64,000 nucleotides of DNA. It comes from Scalesia atractyloides. Taxonomy: Eukaryota > Streptophyta > Magnoliopsida > Asterales > Asteraceae. The stretch spans positions 90,146,240 to 90,210,239 of the forward strand of contig CAMTDV010000023.1 in assembly GCA_947069175.1 (NCBI GenBank), in the 5' to 3' direction. Of the stretch, positions 34,554-46,335 are shown piece after piece. A program made the translations under genes and the position numbers. Below the pieces are notes generated by a model, which saw only the letters and a program-made list of their open reading frames with translations, made no database searches and was not told where the DNA came from. The stretch's first letter is position 1. Each line of letters begins with the position of its first letter.

Positions 34554-35670
34554 GTGAATCAAGCTAACCAAGCTCCTCCACCTGCAAGAGGAAGAGCTTT
34601 CAACATCAACGCTAATCAGGCTAGAGCTGACAGCAATGTGGTTAACGGTACGTTCCTTATCAATGGTAGTTATGCATCCATGTTGTTTGATACTGGCGCG
34701 GATAAAAGTTTTGTGTCCTTAGAGTTTGAACCCATCCTAAACCAAATTCGTGATAAGCTCATGGAGTCCATAACAGTGGAAGTTGCTGACGGGAAACCGA
34801 TCTCATTAAACTCTATTATACGCAATTGTACTCTCACCTTAAACGATCACGATTTTCCAGTTGACCTCATTCCTATGAAGTTGGGAAGCTTTGACATTAT
34901 AATTGGTATGGACTGGCTCAGCCAACATCAGGCTGAAGTTGTATGCCGCGAAAAGTTTATACGCATTCCTCTTTCAAACGGTCAGACTCTACGAATCTTT
35001 GGAGAAACCTCATCGAAAGGGCTCAGATTATTGTCCGGTCTTCAGGCTCGAAAATATCTACGCAAGAATTATGTCGCATTTTTAACCCATGTCGTCAAAA
35101 AGGGACCATGGAGAAGAAACTTGAAGACATCCCAGTAGTAAAAGATTTTCCGCAAGTTTTTCCTGACGACATTTCAGGACTTCCTCCCGTGAGAAAAGTC
35201 GAATTTCGCATCGATCTTATACCTGGTGCTACACCAGTTGCAAAGTCTCCTTATAGGTTAGCCCCATCCGAAATGCAAGAGCTAGCCAGTCAATTACAAG
35301 AGTTGACTGACAAAGGATTTATACGTCCTAGCTCCTCGCCTTGAAGTGCACCTGTCCTTTTTGTGAAGAAGAAAGATGGAACGTTTCGCATGTGCATCGA
35401 CTACAGAGAACTCAACAAGTTAACGATCAAGAATCGCTATCCATTACCTCGCATTGATGATCTTCTTGACCAACTTCAAGGCGCCAGCTGTTTTTCAAAA
35501 ATCGACCTTCGTTCTGGTTATCACCAACTTAGAGTACATGAAGAAGACGTCCCAAAGACCGCCTTCCGAACTCGTTATGGTCATTATGAATTCATGGTCA
35601 TGCCATTTGGTTTAACCAACGCTCCAGCTGTCTTCATGGATATAATGAACAGAGTCTGCAAACCCTATCC
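34554..35670 (+). pseudogene. Element C protease and N-terminal RT (cut by D)
   Basis: Protease frame 34554-35138 with [10 protein letters not shown] and [18 protein letters not shown] frameshift near 35100 leads to the RT start at about 35110-35344, which ends at TGA (35342-35344) where A has TGG. RT continues 35363-35670 ([36 protein letters not shown]) and stops at MNRVCKPY, just before the catalytic FIDD motif, where inverted D begins. Confidence 0.88.
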
Positions 35671-36827
35671 TGTCACACCCCGACCCGCAGCGGAATAAGA
35701 GTCGGGGCATAATTGGGTTATCACCAAAGCTCATGACATTTACTAATATGTTTCATATTTATTAAAGTCAAAGTTACATTTCCAAATATCCAAACATGTT
35801 CATACAATACAAAGAAAATAAACCAAACATAACAATCCCAAACTCTAAATCATTTTATTCTTCTAGTCCAATCCTATGTGTTTCTGGCTGCTGCTGGTTC
35901 ACCTGTATCATGTGTAAAAATGGGGGTTTTTGGGTCAACATAAGTTGGTGAGTGAACCTTATTAGATAAACATTTATTAATGATTTACTTGTTAGTTTAT
36001 AAATGAAAAGTTGTGCATAATCATAAATGAGCAAATGTAAATAATCAAGCAGTGACAAATAGCAATCACAACTATAACATACAATAACATATGATAGCAT
36101 ACATGAACATACCAACATCATACGATAAATAACATAATTGAAACTGTGCGATCAAGGCTCAATCAAACGGAGCCGATCGTATTGCATGTACTGAAAATGT
36201 AAAATGTATGTGCGATCAAGGCTCAATCAAACGGAGCCGATCGTATTGCATGTATTGAAAATGTAAAATGTCTGTGCGATCAAGGCTCAATCAAACGGAG
36301 CCGATCGTATGTGGGCACGCCAGGTTCAACCTCATAATGAAATGGGGAACATGCCCAACGCTCATAATGTAATGGGGAGCGGCGGCCTATGAAATTGCAT
36401 GTACTGAAAATAATAAATTGCATCTAACAATAACTACACAACAGAAACAAACTGAATACACATGTTCATGATATGATGTATGCACAATGGTTTAATTATA
36501 GTATATATAACAAGACACATGATACACCCCAAAACGTGTTAAAACGGGGAATTTGTAAGATTCACTCACATTGGGTGCGATTGAATGGAGATGATGAGAT
36601 GCGCACGAATCGGAAGAATTGAACAACGAGAATCCCTAACCTAAATAATAACGGAAAAATACAGTAATTGAGTGGATTTTATTAAGGATTTTAATGGAAT
36701 TTTTAGATATATTTTTGTGAGTTTAAGGCTATTTTCTATCTTTAAAAATGTTATTTTTAAGTATTTTTAATTGATTTTTTAAATTAAATTAAATAAATAA
36801 AAATATAAAAAAATTGTTTATTTTGCG

Positions 36828-36855
36828 TTGACCGTTGACCGTTGACTTGTTGACC
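36828..36855 (-). promoter_or_regulatory. W-box cluster in LTR D
   Basis: Four TTGAC(C/T) motifs in 28 bp on the plus strand: TTGACC, TTGACC, TTGACT, TTGACC. It sits next to the best tRNA-like module, as in C and E. Confidence 0.6.
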
Positions 36856-36877
36856 GGTTCGGTCAGCGAAATAGTTT

Positions 36878-37292
36878 GCGCTGGGTGATGCTCGAACCCG
36901 AGACCTCCCGTACGCGTGCACGCAGCTCTACCAACCGAGCTACGTGTCTAACCCGAAATAATCTTGTTTTTAATTATATTTATATACTACTTCAGTTTAA
37001 CCAATATTCTTTTAATATCAAAAACATTTTAACTCAATAAACCGGTGCCAGTATCAGGTTTCGAACTCGCGACGTGTGACTTAGTGTTGCACACAGTCCA
37101 CCGCTGGACTGTGTATCTAACCTGGTTATTATCTCTGTTTTTATTATACTTATCAACTAATAGAGTTAACCCGGTTTAGTTTTAAACAAAAAGGCATTTT
37201 ATTACATAAGGAGTGCGTGCATCAGGGATCGAACTCGGGACATGCGTGTGTATTTTGCACACAGTCCACCGCTGGACTGTGTGTCTAACCCG
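36878..37292 (-). other. Array of three tRNA-like modules in LTR D (sense to D)
   Basis: Modules at about 36878-36954, 37045-37123 and 37213-37292. The first has a minus-strand A box (TAGCTCGGTTGG) and B box GGTTCGAGCAT; its D-arm region pairs over 10 bp. The other two carry CACACAGTCC/GGACTGTGTG-type hairpins and weaker B boxes (GTTTCGAAACC-like, GTTCGATCCC). Confidence 0.65.
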
Positions 37293-38133
37293 TTTAAAAT
37301 ATCAATTTTAATTATACTTATAGTATTGTCAAAGTTCATCTTCTTCACTGGATTTTTACCGACAGCAGTTTACATCATTAAAACTTGTTAATTCGATTGC
37401 TAAGCATTACACAAACTGATAAGAGATAGCAGGGATGACAATTAGAGGAAAAACATACCGGTGAACGATTGGTTACAGAGTTCCGGCAGGCGTCGGTCTC
37501 TGTTTTTGTGCACCTCAACTGAACAGACGATTAGCCGTTTCTGATTAGTCAATTGTGGAATTGAAGTGATAAACAAACGTTAATGATGTGTTTGAAGGTC
37601 CTTACCGTTTCGTAGACGAAGATAACGATTTCCAGAAACTTTCCGGCGAACTGGAATTATCTGGTATCGGTGTCTGAATTCAATTTCAATTGGAAGGTTT
37701 AAGTTAGAAATAGCTTAGTAATCGTTGAACTACAATGATATTGAAAGATTTACCGTTTGAGGATGAATACGGTTTTCCGCCGAATTTTGCAGAAAATTCC
37801 GGCGACTTGATTTAAGCGTTCTGACGAACTGAAAGTGTGACGAAAGTGAAATGAAATGTTGGTATGATGTTTCTGAGTCGCGAGAGTGGTCTTGAGTTGA
37901 AGTGATTGGGACTTGATTAATTTCGGTTATAAAAACCGATAATAAAGAAAATTGATGTTCAATCACTTCTGAATTGATTAAAATCATCAGTTCATCGGTT
38001 ATAAAACGTGAATGAGCGACTAATCAAACGATTAGACGATTGAATTGCCGATTTCAGTTTCTCAGTTGGCGCAACCAGTTTAACCGAGTTTGTGTATAAA
38101 TATTATTTGTTTCCTAGAGATAACAGAAAACAA

Positions 38134-38213
38134 CAAGTGGCGGAGTGGTGATGTGAGTGTGTGTTAAGTCGTTGGAGTTGTTCTGGCCGACCCGGGTTCG
38201 AGTCCCGGCAGCA
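38134..38213 (+). other. tRNA-like module in LTR D, antisense to D: best preserved in the window
   Basis: A box TGGCGGAGTGG (38138-38148) and B box GGTTCGAGTCC (38195-38205) are both consensus and 57 nt apart, as in class II tRNAs. The T-arm CCGGG/CCCGG around TTCGAGT is perfect, and TTTT follows at 38222. The seven bases before the A box (CAACAAG) do not pair with those after the T-arm, so a complete tRNA cloverleaf is not supported. Confidence 0.7.
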
Positions 38214-38417
38214 TCATATCTTTTCTATTTATTTTGTTTTAACTTTTTATCAAATATAATTTTTATAGTTTAGTTTATTTATTAATTATGTATCATTTTA
38301 AATCAAAATAATCATAAATATTCAACGTGACTTTTATAACTTGATATTCGATTACAAAACGGAGCGGGTTTTGAAAACCCGTTTTTGACAAATGTTACAG
38401 TATCCCCTACTTTTAGG

Positions 38418-39770
38418 AATTTCGTCCCGAAATTTAAATAGTTGAAGTAGTAGGAAATAGATGCGGGTATTTTTCACGCATTGAGTCTTCACGTTCCCAA
38501 GTAAACTCAGGTCCCCGTTTCGACTCCCAGCGTACCCTAACAATTGGAATGCGACTTCGTCGTAGACGTTTCTCTCCGAAGTCCATGATCTCTACTGGTC
38601 TTTCAATAAAATGCATGGATTCATCAATCTGAATATCTTCCAGAGGAATGTGGAGGTTTTCATCAGCGAGGCACTTCTTCAAGTTCGACACGTGGAATGT
38701 GGGATGAATCCTGTTGAGTTCTTCTGGTAGGTCAAGCTTGTATGCTACAGGTCCTACTCTTTCGAGTATCTTGAAAGATCCTACGTAGCGTGGTGCTAGC
38801 TTGCCTTTTTGACCAAAACGAACTACTCCCTTCCACGGTGACACTTTTAGAAGTACATGATCACCAATGTTAAACTCTAAAGGCTTCCGTCGTTTATTGC
38901 ATAACTCTTTTGACAACTCTGAGCCGCTAGAAGATTGTTTCGGATTTGATGGATCTTGTCTGTGGTTTCTTGAATCAATTCTGGCCCAGTAATTTGTGCT
39001 TCCCCAATTTCATGCCAACATACAGGAGATCGGCACTTACGACCATATAAGGCTTCAAAAGGTGCCATGCCGATGCTTGAATGATAGCTGTTGTTGTACG
39101 AAAAATTCAACTAACGGTAGATGAGCGTCCCAATTTCCCTTGAAGTCTATAACACATGCTCGAAGCATATCTTCAAGAGTTTGAATGGTGCGTTCAGATT
39201 GACCATCAGTTTGAGGGTGATAGGCTGTACTGAGATCTAATCGCGTACCCGTAGCGGCTTGTACTGCTTGCCATGTTCATGAAGTGAAACGACCATCACG
39301 ATTCAGAAAGAATGCTTAACGGTACCCCATGTTGGCTTACGATTTCGCTGATATAAATACGAGCAGGCTTTTCGTTTTTGAAATCTTCGCGGATAGGAAT
39401 AAAGTGAGCTGATTTGTAAGTCGGTCAATTATTACTCATATAGTGTCATACCCACCAGAAGTGCGAGGTAACCTGGTAATGAAATCCATGGTTATATTTT
39501 CCCACTTCCATACAGGTATTTCAGGTTGGACGAGAAGTCCTGAGGGTCTTTGGTGTTCAGCTTTCACCTTGGAACATGTAAGGCACTTAGAAACAAATAC
39601 AGCAATATCTTTCTTCATTCCAGGCCACCAATAGGTATATCGTAGGTCTTGATACATCTTATCGGCCCCTGGGTGTATAGAGTATCGCGTTTTGTGAGCT
39701 TCATTCATAAGAGTTTCACGAAGATTGTTGTGGTTAGGAATCTATATGTGATCTAGACAGTATAGAATAC
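38418..39770 (-). pseudogene. Element D 3' pol fragment: integrase and chromodomain
   Basis: On the minus strand, 38434-38916 gives [31 protein letters not shown] and [16 protein letters not shown] (GPF and chromodomain). 38877-39110 gives the last part of the core ([20 protein letters not shown]). 39436-39708 gives the zinc-domain end and start of the core ([34 protein letters not shown]). Frameshifts lie near 39110 and between 39250 and 39435. The inverted PPT and AATTTCG/CGAAATTT repeat are at 38402-38435. Confidence 0.88.
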
Positions 39771-41424
39771 CTTGGACATGTTGTTAATGACAAGGGAATA
39801 CATGTCGACCCCTCAAAGATCAAAGCAGACAAGAATGGCAAGCGCCACGTACACCAACCGAAGTAAGATCATTCCTTGGTTTGGCTGGTTATTATCGCCG
39901 TTTCATTTCAAATTTCTCCCGCATTGCTGTACCACTCACGGCGTTAACCCATAAAGGGAAACCCTTCATATGGGGACCCAAACAAGAAGAAGCCTTCCAA
40001 ACCCTTAAACAAAAACTCTGTGATGCACCAATTCTCACTCTTCCTGAAGGTTGTGATGACTTCGTGGTTTATTACGACGCGTCAGGGCAAGGACTAGGCT
40101 GTGTTCTAATGCAAAGAGGAAAGGTGATAGCTTATGCTTCTAGACAACTCAAAACTCATGAGAAGAACTACACCACCCACGACCTAGAACTTGGAGCCGT
40201 TGTGTTCGCTCTTAAGATATGGAACATTATCTCTACGGTACTAAGTGTGAAATATACACTGACCACAAGAGTCTTCAACATATCTTCAACCAAAAGGAGT
40301 TAAACATGAGGCAAAGAAGATGGGTCGAACTTCTAAATGACTACGACTGTGAAATTCGGTATCACTCTGGCAAGGCAAATGTGGTGGCTGATGCACTCAG
40401 TCGAAAGGGTTATGCGAACTCCATTCGTCTTCTATGTTCGCAAATCATAACCGACATCAAAGATCAAATTCGAGAAGCCCAACATGTTTCAGTAACGGAA
40501 GACGACGTACGAAAGGAGCTGTCCTGTGGAGCTGAACTTAAAATTGAAACTAAATCTGACGGTATTCTGTACTATCTAGATCGCATATGGATTCCTGACC
40601 ACAACAACCTTCGTGAATTCCTTATGAATGAGACACACAAAACACGATACTCTATACATCCAGGAGCCGACAAGATGTATCAAGACCTTCGGTACACCTA
40701 CTGGTGGCCTGGAATGAAAAAGGATATTGTTGTTTTTGTTTCCAAGTGCCTTACATGTTCCAAGGTAAAAGCTGAACATCAAAGACCCTCAGGACTTCTG
40801 TTCCAACCTGAAATACCTGTATGGAAGTGGGAAAACATAACCATGGACTTCATTACCGGGTTACCTCGCACTTCTGGTGGGTATGACACTATATGGGTAA
40901 TCATTGATCATCTTACAAAATCAGCTCACTTTATTCCTATCCGCGAAGATTTCAAGAATGAAAAGCTAGCTCGTATCTACATCAGCGAAATCGTAAGCCG
41001 ACATGGTGTACCGTTAAGCATTATTTCGGATCGTGATGGTCGTTTCACTTCACGAACATGGCAGGCCGTACAAGCCGCTTTGGGTACACGATTAGACCTC
41101 AGTACCGCTTATCATCCTCAAATTGATGGACAATCTGAACGCACCATTCAAACTCTTAAAGATATGCTTCGAGCATGTGTCATAGACTTCAAGGGAAATT
41201 GGGACGCTCATCTACCATTAGTTGAATTTTCGTACAACAACAACTATCATTCAAGCATCGGCATGGCACCTTTTGAAGCTTTATATGGTCTTAAGTGCCG
41301 ATCTCCAGTATGTTGGCACGAAATTGGGGAAGCTCAAATCACCGGTCCAGAATTGATTCAAGAAACCACAGACAAGATCCATCAAATTCGAAACAATCTT
41401 CTAGCAGCTCAAAGTCGTCAATAG
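39771..41424 (+). pseudogene. Element C RT connection, RNase H and integrase (right of D)
   Basis: Resumes inside RT after [18 protein letters not shown], then [17 protein letters not shown] (39881 on) and RNase [16 protein letters not shown] (Cys to Tyr relative to A and B). A one-base loss near 40222 shifts the frame. 40219-41424 then carries FTDHKSL-like, HHCC ([28 protein letters not shown]) and DDE core residues ([40 protein letters not shown]). It ends at TAG 41422-41424. Confidence 0.88.
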
Positions 41425-41450
41425 AGTTATGCAGATAAACGCGAAAGCCT

Positions 41451-41894
41451 TTGGAGGTTAACATTGGTGATCATGTACTTTTAAAAGTATCACCGTGGAA
41501 GGGAGTAGTTCGTTTTGGTCAAAAAGGCAAGCTAGCACCACGCTACGTAGGACCTTTCAAGATACTCGAAATACTAGGACCTGTAGCATACAAGCTTGAT
41601 CTACCAGAAGAACTCAACAGAATTCACCCCACATTCCACGTATCAAACTTGAAGAAGTGCCTCGCCGATGAGAACCTCCATATTCCTCTGGAAGATATTC
41701 AGATTGATGAATCTATGCATTTCATTGAAAGACCAGTAGAGATTATGGACTTCGGAGAAAAACGTCTAAGACGAAGTCGCATTCCAATTGTTAGGGTATG
41801 CTGGGAGTCGAAACGGGGACCTGAGTTTACTTGGGAACGTGAAGACTCAATGCGCGAAAAATACCCGCATCTTTTTCCTACTACTACTACTTAA
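41451..41894 (+). pseudogene. Element C integrase C-terminus and chromodomain
   Basis: [46 protein letters not shown] and [17 protein letters not shown]. This is the GPF and chromodomain-like tail, open to the natural stop at 41892-41894. One base is lost just upstream, so it is not fused to the core. Confidence 0.86.
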
Positions 41895-41926
41895 ATTTCG
41901 GGACGAAATTTGCTAAAAGTAGGGGA
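41893..41926 (+). other. Pre-PPT inverted repeat and polypurine tract of element C
   Basis: AAATTTCG-GGA-CGAAATTT (41893-41911), then AAAAGTAGGGGA (41915-41926), 3 bp before the 3' LTR. Confidence 0.85.
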
Positions 41927-42110
41927 TACTGTAACATTTGTCAAAAACGGGTTTTCCAAACCGCTTCGTTTGTAATCGAATATCAAGTTATAAATGTTTC
42001 GTTGCGTATTTATGTTAATTTTCATTTTAAACGATGCATAATTAAAAACAAATTAGAATTTAAAAATTATAATTAATAAAAAGGGAAAATAAAATAAAAA
42101 AAAAAGAAAA

Positions 42111-42190
42111 CCGGTTGTCGGGATTCAACCCGGGTCAGCCGGGTAAGTATAAGACTTAACATGCACACATATAACCACTCCGCCACTTGA
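42111..42190 (-). other. Antisense tRNA-like module in LTR C (3' copy)
   Basis: Same as 30001-30082. The A box TGGCGGAGTGG is intact on the minus strand, but one G is missing in the B box, so this copy should be a weaker Pol III promoter. Confidence 0.6.
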
Positions 42191-43016
42191 TGTTTTTGTT
42201 AGTTCTAGGAATCAATTAAACCTTATGTTCAACCATGAATCGATCTGTTTACGCTAACTGAAACCGTTATCGGTTTCCAAACCTCCAAAAACGTTTGAGT
42301 GTTCGCGGTTTCTGTCAATAACCGATACACCGACACCTCCAATCAATTTAGCTTTGAATGGACTTGAATTCAAGAGTTGATCGGTTTTAATATCCGAAAA
42401 CCTGCATTTCCTGAATTACTCTAATCATAGTCCCCTCTCGCGACTCAAACACATCTGCAGACCTTTAGTTTCACTTTCGCACTACTTTCAGTTCGTCGGA
42501 AAAGCTATTTGAACTCGCCGGACTTTCGCCGGAAAACCGTGTCTTCCATCAAATCAGTAAGTCTCTCATTTCTTTCATCGTCTATCAGTTGTTAAGCTTT
42601 TGCTAACTCCAGCCCTTCAATCAGAATCAGTTTCAGACGACGAAATCGGATAATTTACTCTCGCCGAAAACTTCTGAAAGTTCCCAATTCTCGCTGTGAA
42701 ACGGTATAGTCTTTTAAACCTTCTGGTAATTCTTGTTCAGTGCTTCAATTCCGCATTTAGCTAATCAAAATTGATAATCTGTCCGCTCAGACGAAATCCG
42801 TAAAAACAGAGCAGACGACTTCGCCGGAATTCTGAGATAGATCGTTTCTCCGGTATGTTTACTTCCAAAATCGTCTCTGCCATTTCATTTTAGTCATTTG
42901 AATGTTTGTCAATCGAATTAAACAAGAAACAATAGAGTAATCGTAGTCTGTGATTATGTAACGAAGAAGACGAAGTTAGGTTGTTTATAAGTTTAATATA
43001 ATTTCGATATTATCTC

Positions 43017-43430
43017 GGGTTAGACACACAGTCCAGCGGTGGACTGTGTGCACACATATATCACACGCCCGAGTTCGATCCTTGACACACACGTATGCTC
43101 TGTAATAAAGATGTTTTATTTTTCTAACTGAACCGGATTAACTTACGATAGATGTTAAGTATAATAAAAATCGGTATATTAACCAGGTTAGACACACAGT
43201 CCAGCGGTGGACTGTGTGCAACACTAACCCACAGGTCCCGGGTTCGAGACCTGTTGCACACTCCGGTTCGATGATTAAAACCTTTTTTTGAAAATAAAAG
43301 AATTTTGAATAAACTAAAATAGTATATAAATTTAATTAAAAACAGAATTATTTCGGGTTAGACACGTAGCTCAGTTGGTAGAGCTGTGTGCACGCGTACG
43401 AGAGGTCTCGGGTTCGAGTCCTGCCCGGCG
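43017..43430 (+). other. Array of three sense tRNA-like modules in LTR C (3' copy)
   Basis: Modules at about 43017-43095, 43186-43262 and 43354-43430. Module 1 here has a better B box (AGTTCGATCC) than the 5' copy. Module 3 keeps TAGCTCAGTTGG and GGTTCGAGTCC. The hairpin stem CACACAGTCC/GGACTGTGTG is unchanged in modules 1 and 2. Confidence 0.7.
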
Positions 43431-44594
43431 CATACATACACACAATAGAACCGGTCAAATAGTCAACAGTCACAGTCAAACAGTCAACGGTCAATTGTCA
43501 ACGCAAAAGTCAACAATTTTTTTTATATTTTTATTTATTTAATTTAATTTAAAAATCAATTAAAAATACTTAAAAATAATGTTTTTAAAGATAGGAAATA
43601 GCCTTAAACTCACAAAAATATATCTAAAAATCCTATTAAAATTATTAATAAAATCCACTCATTTACTATACCTTCCGTTATTATTTAGGTTAGTTAATCC
43701 TCGTTGATCAATCCTTCAAACTCGTGCGCATCTCATCATCTCCAACCGAACGCACCCAATGTGAGTGAATCTCTACAAATTCCCCGTTTTAATCACGTTT
43801 TTGGGGTGTATCATGTGTCTTACCATTTACTATCTTTAAATCATTGTGCATACATTATATCATGAACAAATGTGTATTCAGCTTGTATCAACTGTTTGTG
43901 TGGTTATTGTTTAGATTTAATTTATTATTTTCAGTACATGCAATATCATAGGCCGCCGCTCCCCATTACATTATGAGCGTTGAGCAGTTCCCCATTACAT
44001 TATGAGCGTGAACCGGGCGTTGCCAACATACGGTCGGCTCCGTTTGATTGTGCCTTGATCGCACAGACATTCATCATAGGCCGTCAGTTCCCCATTACAT
44101 TATGAGCGTGAACGTGACGTTGCCAACATATACAGTTTCATTCATGTTATATATTCATGCAAGTTCATATGTTATTGTATGTTATTGTTTGTGGTTGTTA
44201 TTGCTATTGTTTGATTATTTACATTTGCTCACATATGACTATTGCACAATTTTTACATGATAAAAATAATAAGAAATCAATAATAAATGTTTATCTAACA
44301 AGGTTCACTCGCCAGCTTATGTTGACCCAAAACCCCCCATTTTTTACACATGATACAGGTGATCCAGCTGCAGCAAGAAACACATAGGATTGGCTTAGAA
44401 GAATAATCTGGTTTAGAGCTTGGATTGTTTAGTTGATTATTTTTCTTTGTATTTGTATGAACATGTTTGGATTATTGAGAATGTAATTTTGACTTAAATA
44501 AATATGAAACATATTAGTAAATATCATGAGCTTTGGTGATAACCCAATTATGCCCCGACTCTTATTCCGCTGCGGGTCGGGGTGTGACAAGGAG

Positions 44595-45970
44595 TGGAGC
44601 TCGCCAAAAGTTAATAGATCTACACCTTTTGTTCCTCGGTCTGTATATGTGTGATTAATGGTTACTCTTGTGTTTTTCCTACTTATGCGCACATGATCTA
44701 TGGTGATTACATTCCCTAGATTTCATACCATTTTTTTAACATGTATGATATACGTTAAAATATACGTATTTAAATCCCCAATTTTACCCTCGTTTTGTGC
44801 GTTTCTGGCCAAAAATACGTTGTTTTGGTACTTAATCGGTCACTTTTATATTTTCAGGTCCAAAACGGCGTGCCACAGACAAAGTTTGAGAAAAAGTGGG
44901 ATTGACGAACGTTCCGGATGAATTCTGCAGAAAATACTGAAGTTACAGAGCACGCACGGCCGTGCAAACTATTGGCACAACCGTGCGCGACTTCCGATCT
45001 CGGGAGCACTGGCAGTGCGCAAGGCAATGCAGCTCATTTCTTGGTGCGCACGACCGTGCGACCCATGTGCACGCCCGTGCACTAGCTGATTAGCGATCAC
45101 AGCTTATCTGGAGACCTTGCACGGCCATGCGACCCAAGTGCACGGCCGTGCGACCCAAGTGCACGACCGTGCACATCTGAAGACTTTGCCGCCCAAACGT
45201 CCACTTGTCGACCCATACCCTGCAGCTGACGTCATGATGACGTGCACGACCGTACGGATATAAATTTCTCTATAAAACAGAGCATTTGCTACTGATCAAA
45301 ATGTTGGGCAATTTTCCAAGTTTCTAGGCGATTTCTGAGGTCCGAGAGCTGCCGGTTCTGGTCGATTTCAAGCCTTAAAGCTGCAAGAAGCTTATCTTTC
45401 ATCCAATCCATCAAATCCTTGCTTGTTTATGGTTTGAATTCTTGTTCTTAACATACATTTTAAGCACATTTTCAAGTATTGAGCTGATGTTTATGTATTA
45501 TTATTATTATGAATGCCAGAAAAATACTGGTTTTATGAACAATCTTTAGCTTGTAATCATGTTGGAATGAAGCTCAGGCAACTTGTTCATGTTTGAATCT
45601 TGATGATCATGTGGCAAACTTGGTTCATTGATGTTGGATTTTTTATTGAGGTTGTTTATCTTGGATGATTAGTAAATGGTTAGTTAGGATAAGTTGATAA
45701 AACCCCATAATTAATCATTTGCTAGTAAACTATTAACTTGTTAATATGTTTACACCATGAAACTAGAAATGGGTATTTGTTTAATAAAAGATAAATCTAA
45801 CTTTGATCAAGAATGCTTTCTTACATGTAAGGGCTCTAACGGGTTAGATGGTGTTATTGTAAGTTCTTAACATGTGTCATAATCTTTGTTGAGTATTTTT
45901 TGCCAAAATGACCAATTGGTGGATTTATGTTTAAGACTTACAAAATGGATAAGTTTGTGATATGATCTAC
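44595..45970 (+). repeat. Old LTR-like region rich in CACGGCCGTGC-type palindromes
   Basis: No gene. From 44945 to 45255 there are many copies of GCACGGCCGTGC, GCACGACCGTGC and close variants, then a TATA-like TATAAATTTCTCTATAAAAC (45259-45278) and a leader-like stretch. Palindromic upstream repeats, TATA box and leader suggest the promoter part of an Athila/Tat-style LTR. It continues the DNA left of C; no coding or partner LTR is seen. Confidence 0.4.
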
Positions 45971-46073
45971 GTTATTGTAACACCCTGTAAAATTGTGTTA
46001 AATAATATAGTGACACGTGTTGTATTTTTTTTAATATAGTCAATTAAAAGACTAATATGGACTAAAAGTGACA

Positions 46074-46335
46074 ACATGCTCAAACTGAGCCTCTGAATGA
46101 CTTCCTGATGTCAACATGCATAAACCTAGCCTCTTAACGACCATTAGTGTGTCATGCATAAAACATAGCATCTGAACGACCATTAGTGTCGTTATGCATA
46201 AAACGTAGCCTCTGAACGACCATTAGTGTCGTTATGCTTAAACTCGGCCTCTGAGTGACCGTTGTGTCAACACGCCTAGCCTCTGAGCGACATCGGAGTC
46301 AAAATGCTTATACTGAGCCTCTGAGTGATCCTTTA
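46074..46335 (+). repeat. Tandem repeat of about 40 bp in LTR F
   Basis: About seven imperfect units, each with ATGC(A/T)TAAAAC, AGCCTCTGA(A/G)(C/T)GACC and often ATTAGTGTCGTT. The middle units (about 46150-46235) are nearly identical. Confidence 0.85.

Larger units (their letters stand above)
35671..38399 (-). repeat. LTR of element D
   Basis: 2729 bp, inverted: TGTCACACC to ATGTTACA. It carries three tandem copies of the GATCAAGGCTC...GGAGCCGATCG hairpin unit (36152-36310), two copies of CATAATG(T/A)AATGGGG (36331-36385), tRNA-like modules and W-boxes. No second LTR, so no target duplication can be checked. Confidence 0.93.
35671..39770 (-). mobile_element. Element D: inverted, truncated chromovirus inside C
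   Basis: A minus-strand 3' LTR (35671-38399), PPT and about 1.33 kb of the 3' pol end (chromodomain back to the integrase N-terminal region) lie inside C. The other LTR, PBS, gag, protease and most of RT are absent. The left edge is a clean LTR terminus (TGTCACACC). The right edge (about 39768-39772) is an abrupt switch from minus-strand D pol to plus-strand C RT within GAATACCTTGG, with a few bases of possible microhomology. D is not simply a copy of C: its LTR has a different repeat make-up. Confidence 0.9.
29817..44589 (+). mobile_element. Element C: Ty3/gypsy chromovirus with inverted insert D
   Basis: LTRs 29817-32479 and 41930-44589 (2663 and 2660 bp, very similar), with target duplication AGGAG at 29812-29816 and 44590-44594. 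PBS, leader, gag, protease and the N-terminal half of RT run on the plus strand to 35670. Then comes the inverted partial element D (35671 to about 39770), then the rest of RT, RNase H, integrase and chromodomain, PPT and 3' LTR. About 160 bp of RT, including the FIDD motif, is missing at the D junction. Same family group as A and E. Confidence 0.95.
41930..44589 (+). repeat. 3' LTR of element C
   Basis: 2660 bp, very close to 29817-32479. It keeps the tRNA-like modules, W-box cluster and CCCCATTACATTATGAGCGT repeats. It ends at target duplication AGGAG. Confidence 0.95.

Noticed and set aside
38134..38213. Genuine cellular Ser/Leu-type tRNA gene
   Set aside because: A box, B box and T-arm are good, but the acceptor stem does not pair and the unit sits at a fixed place in a repeated LTR.
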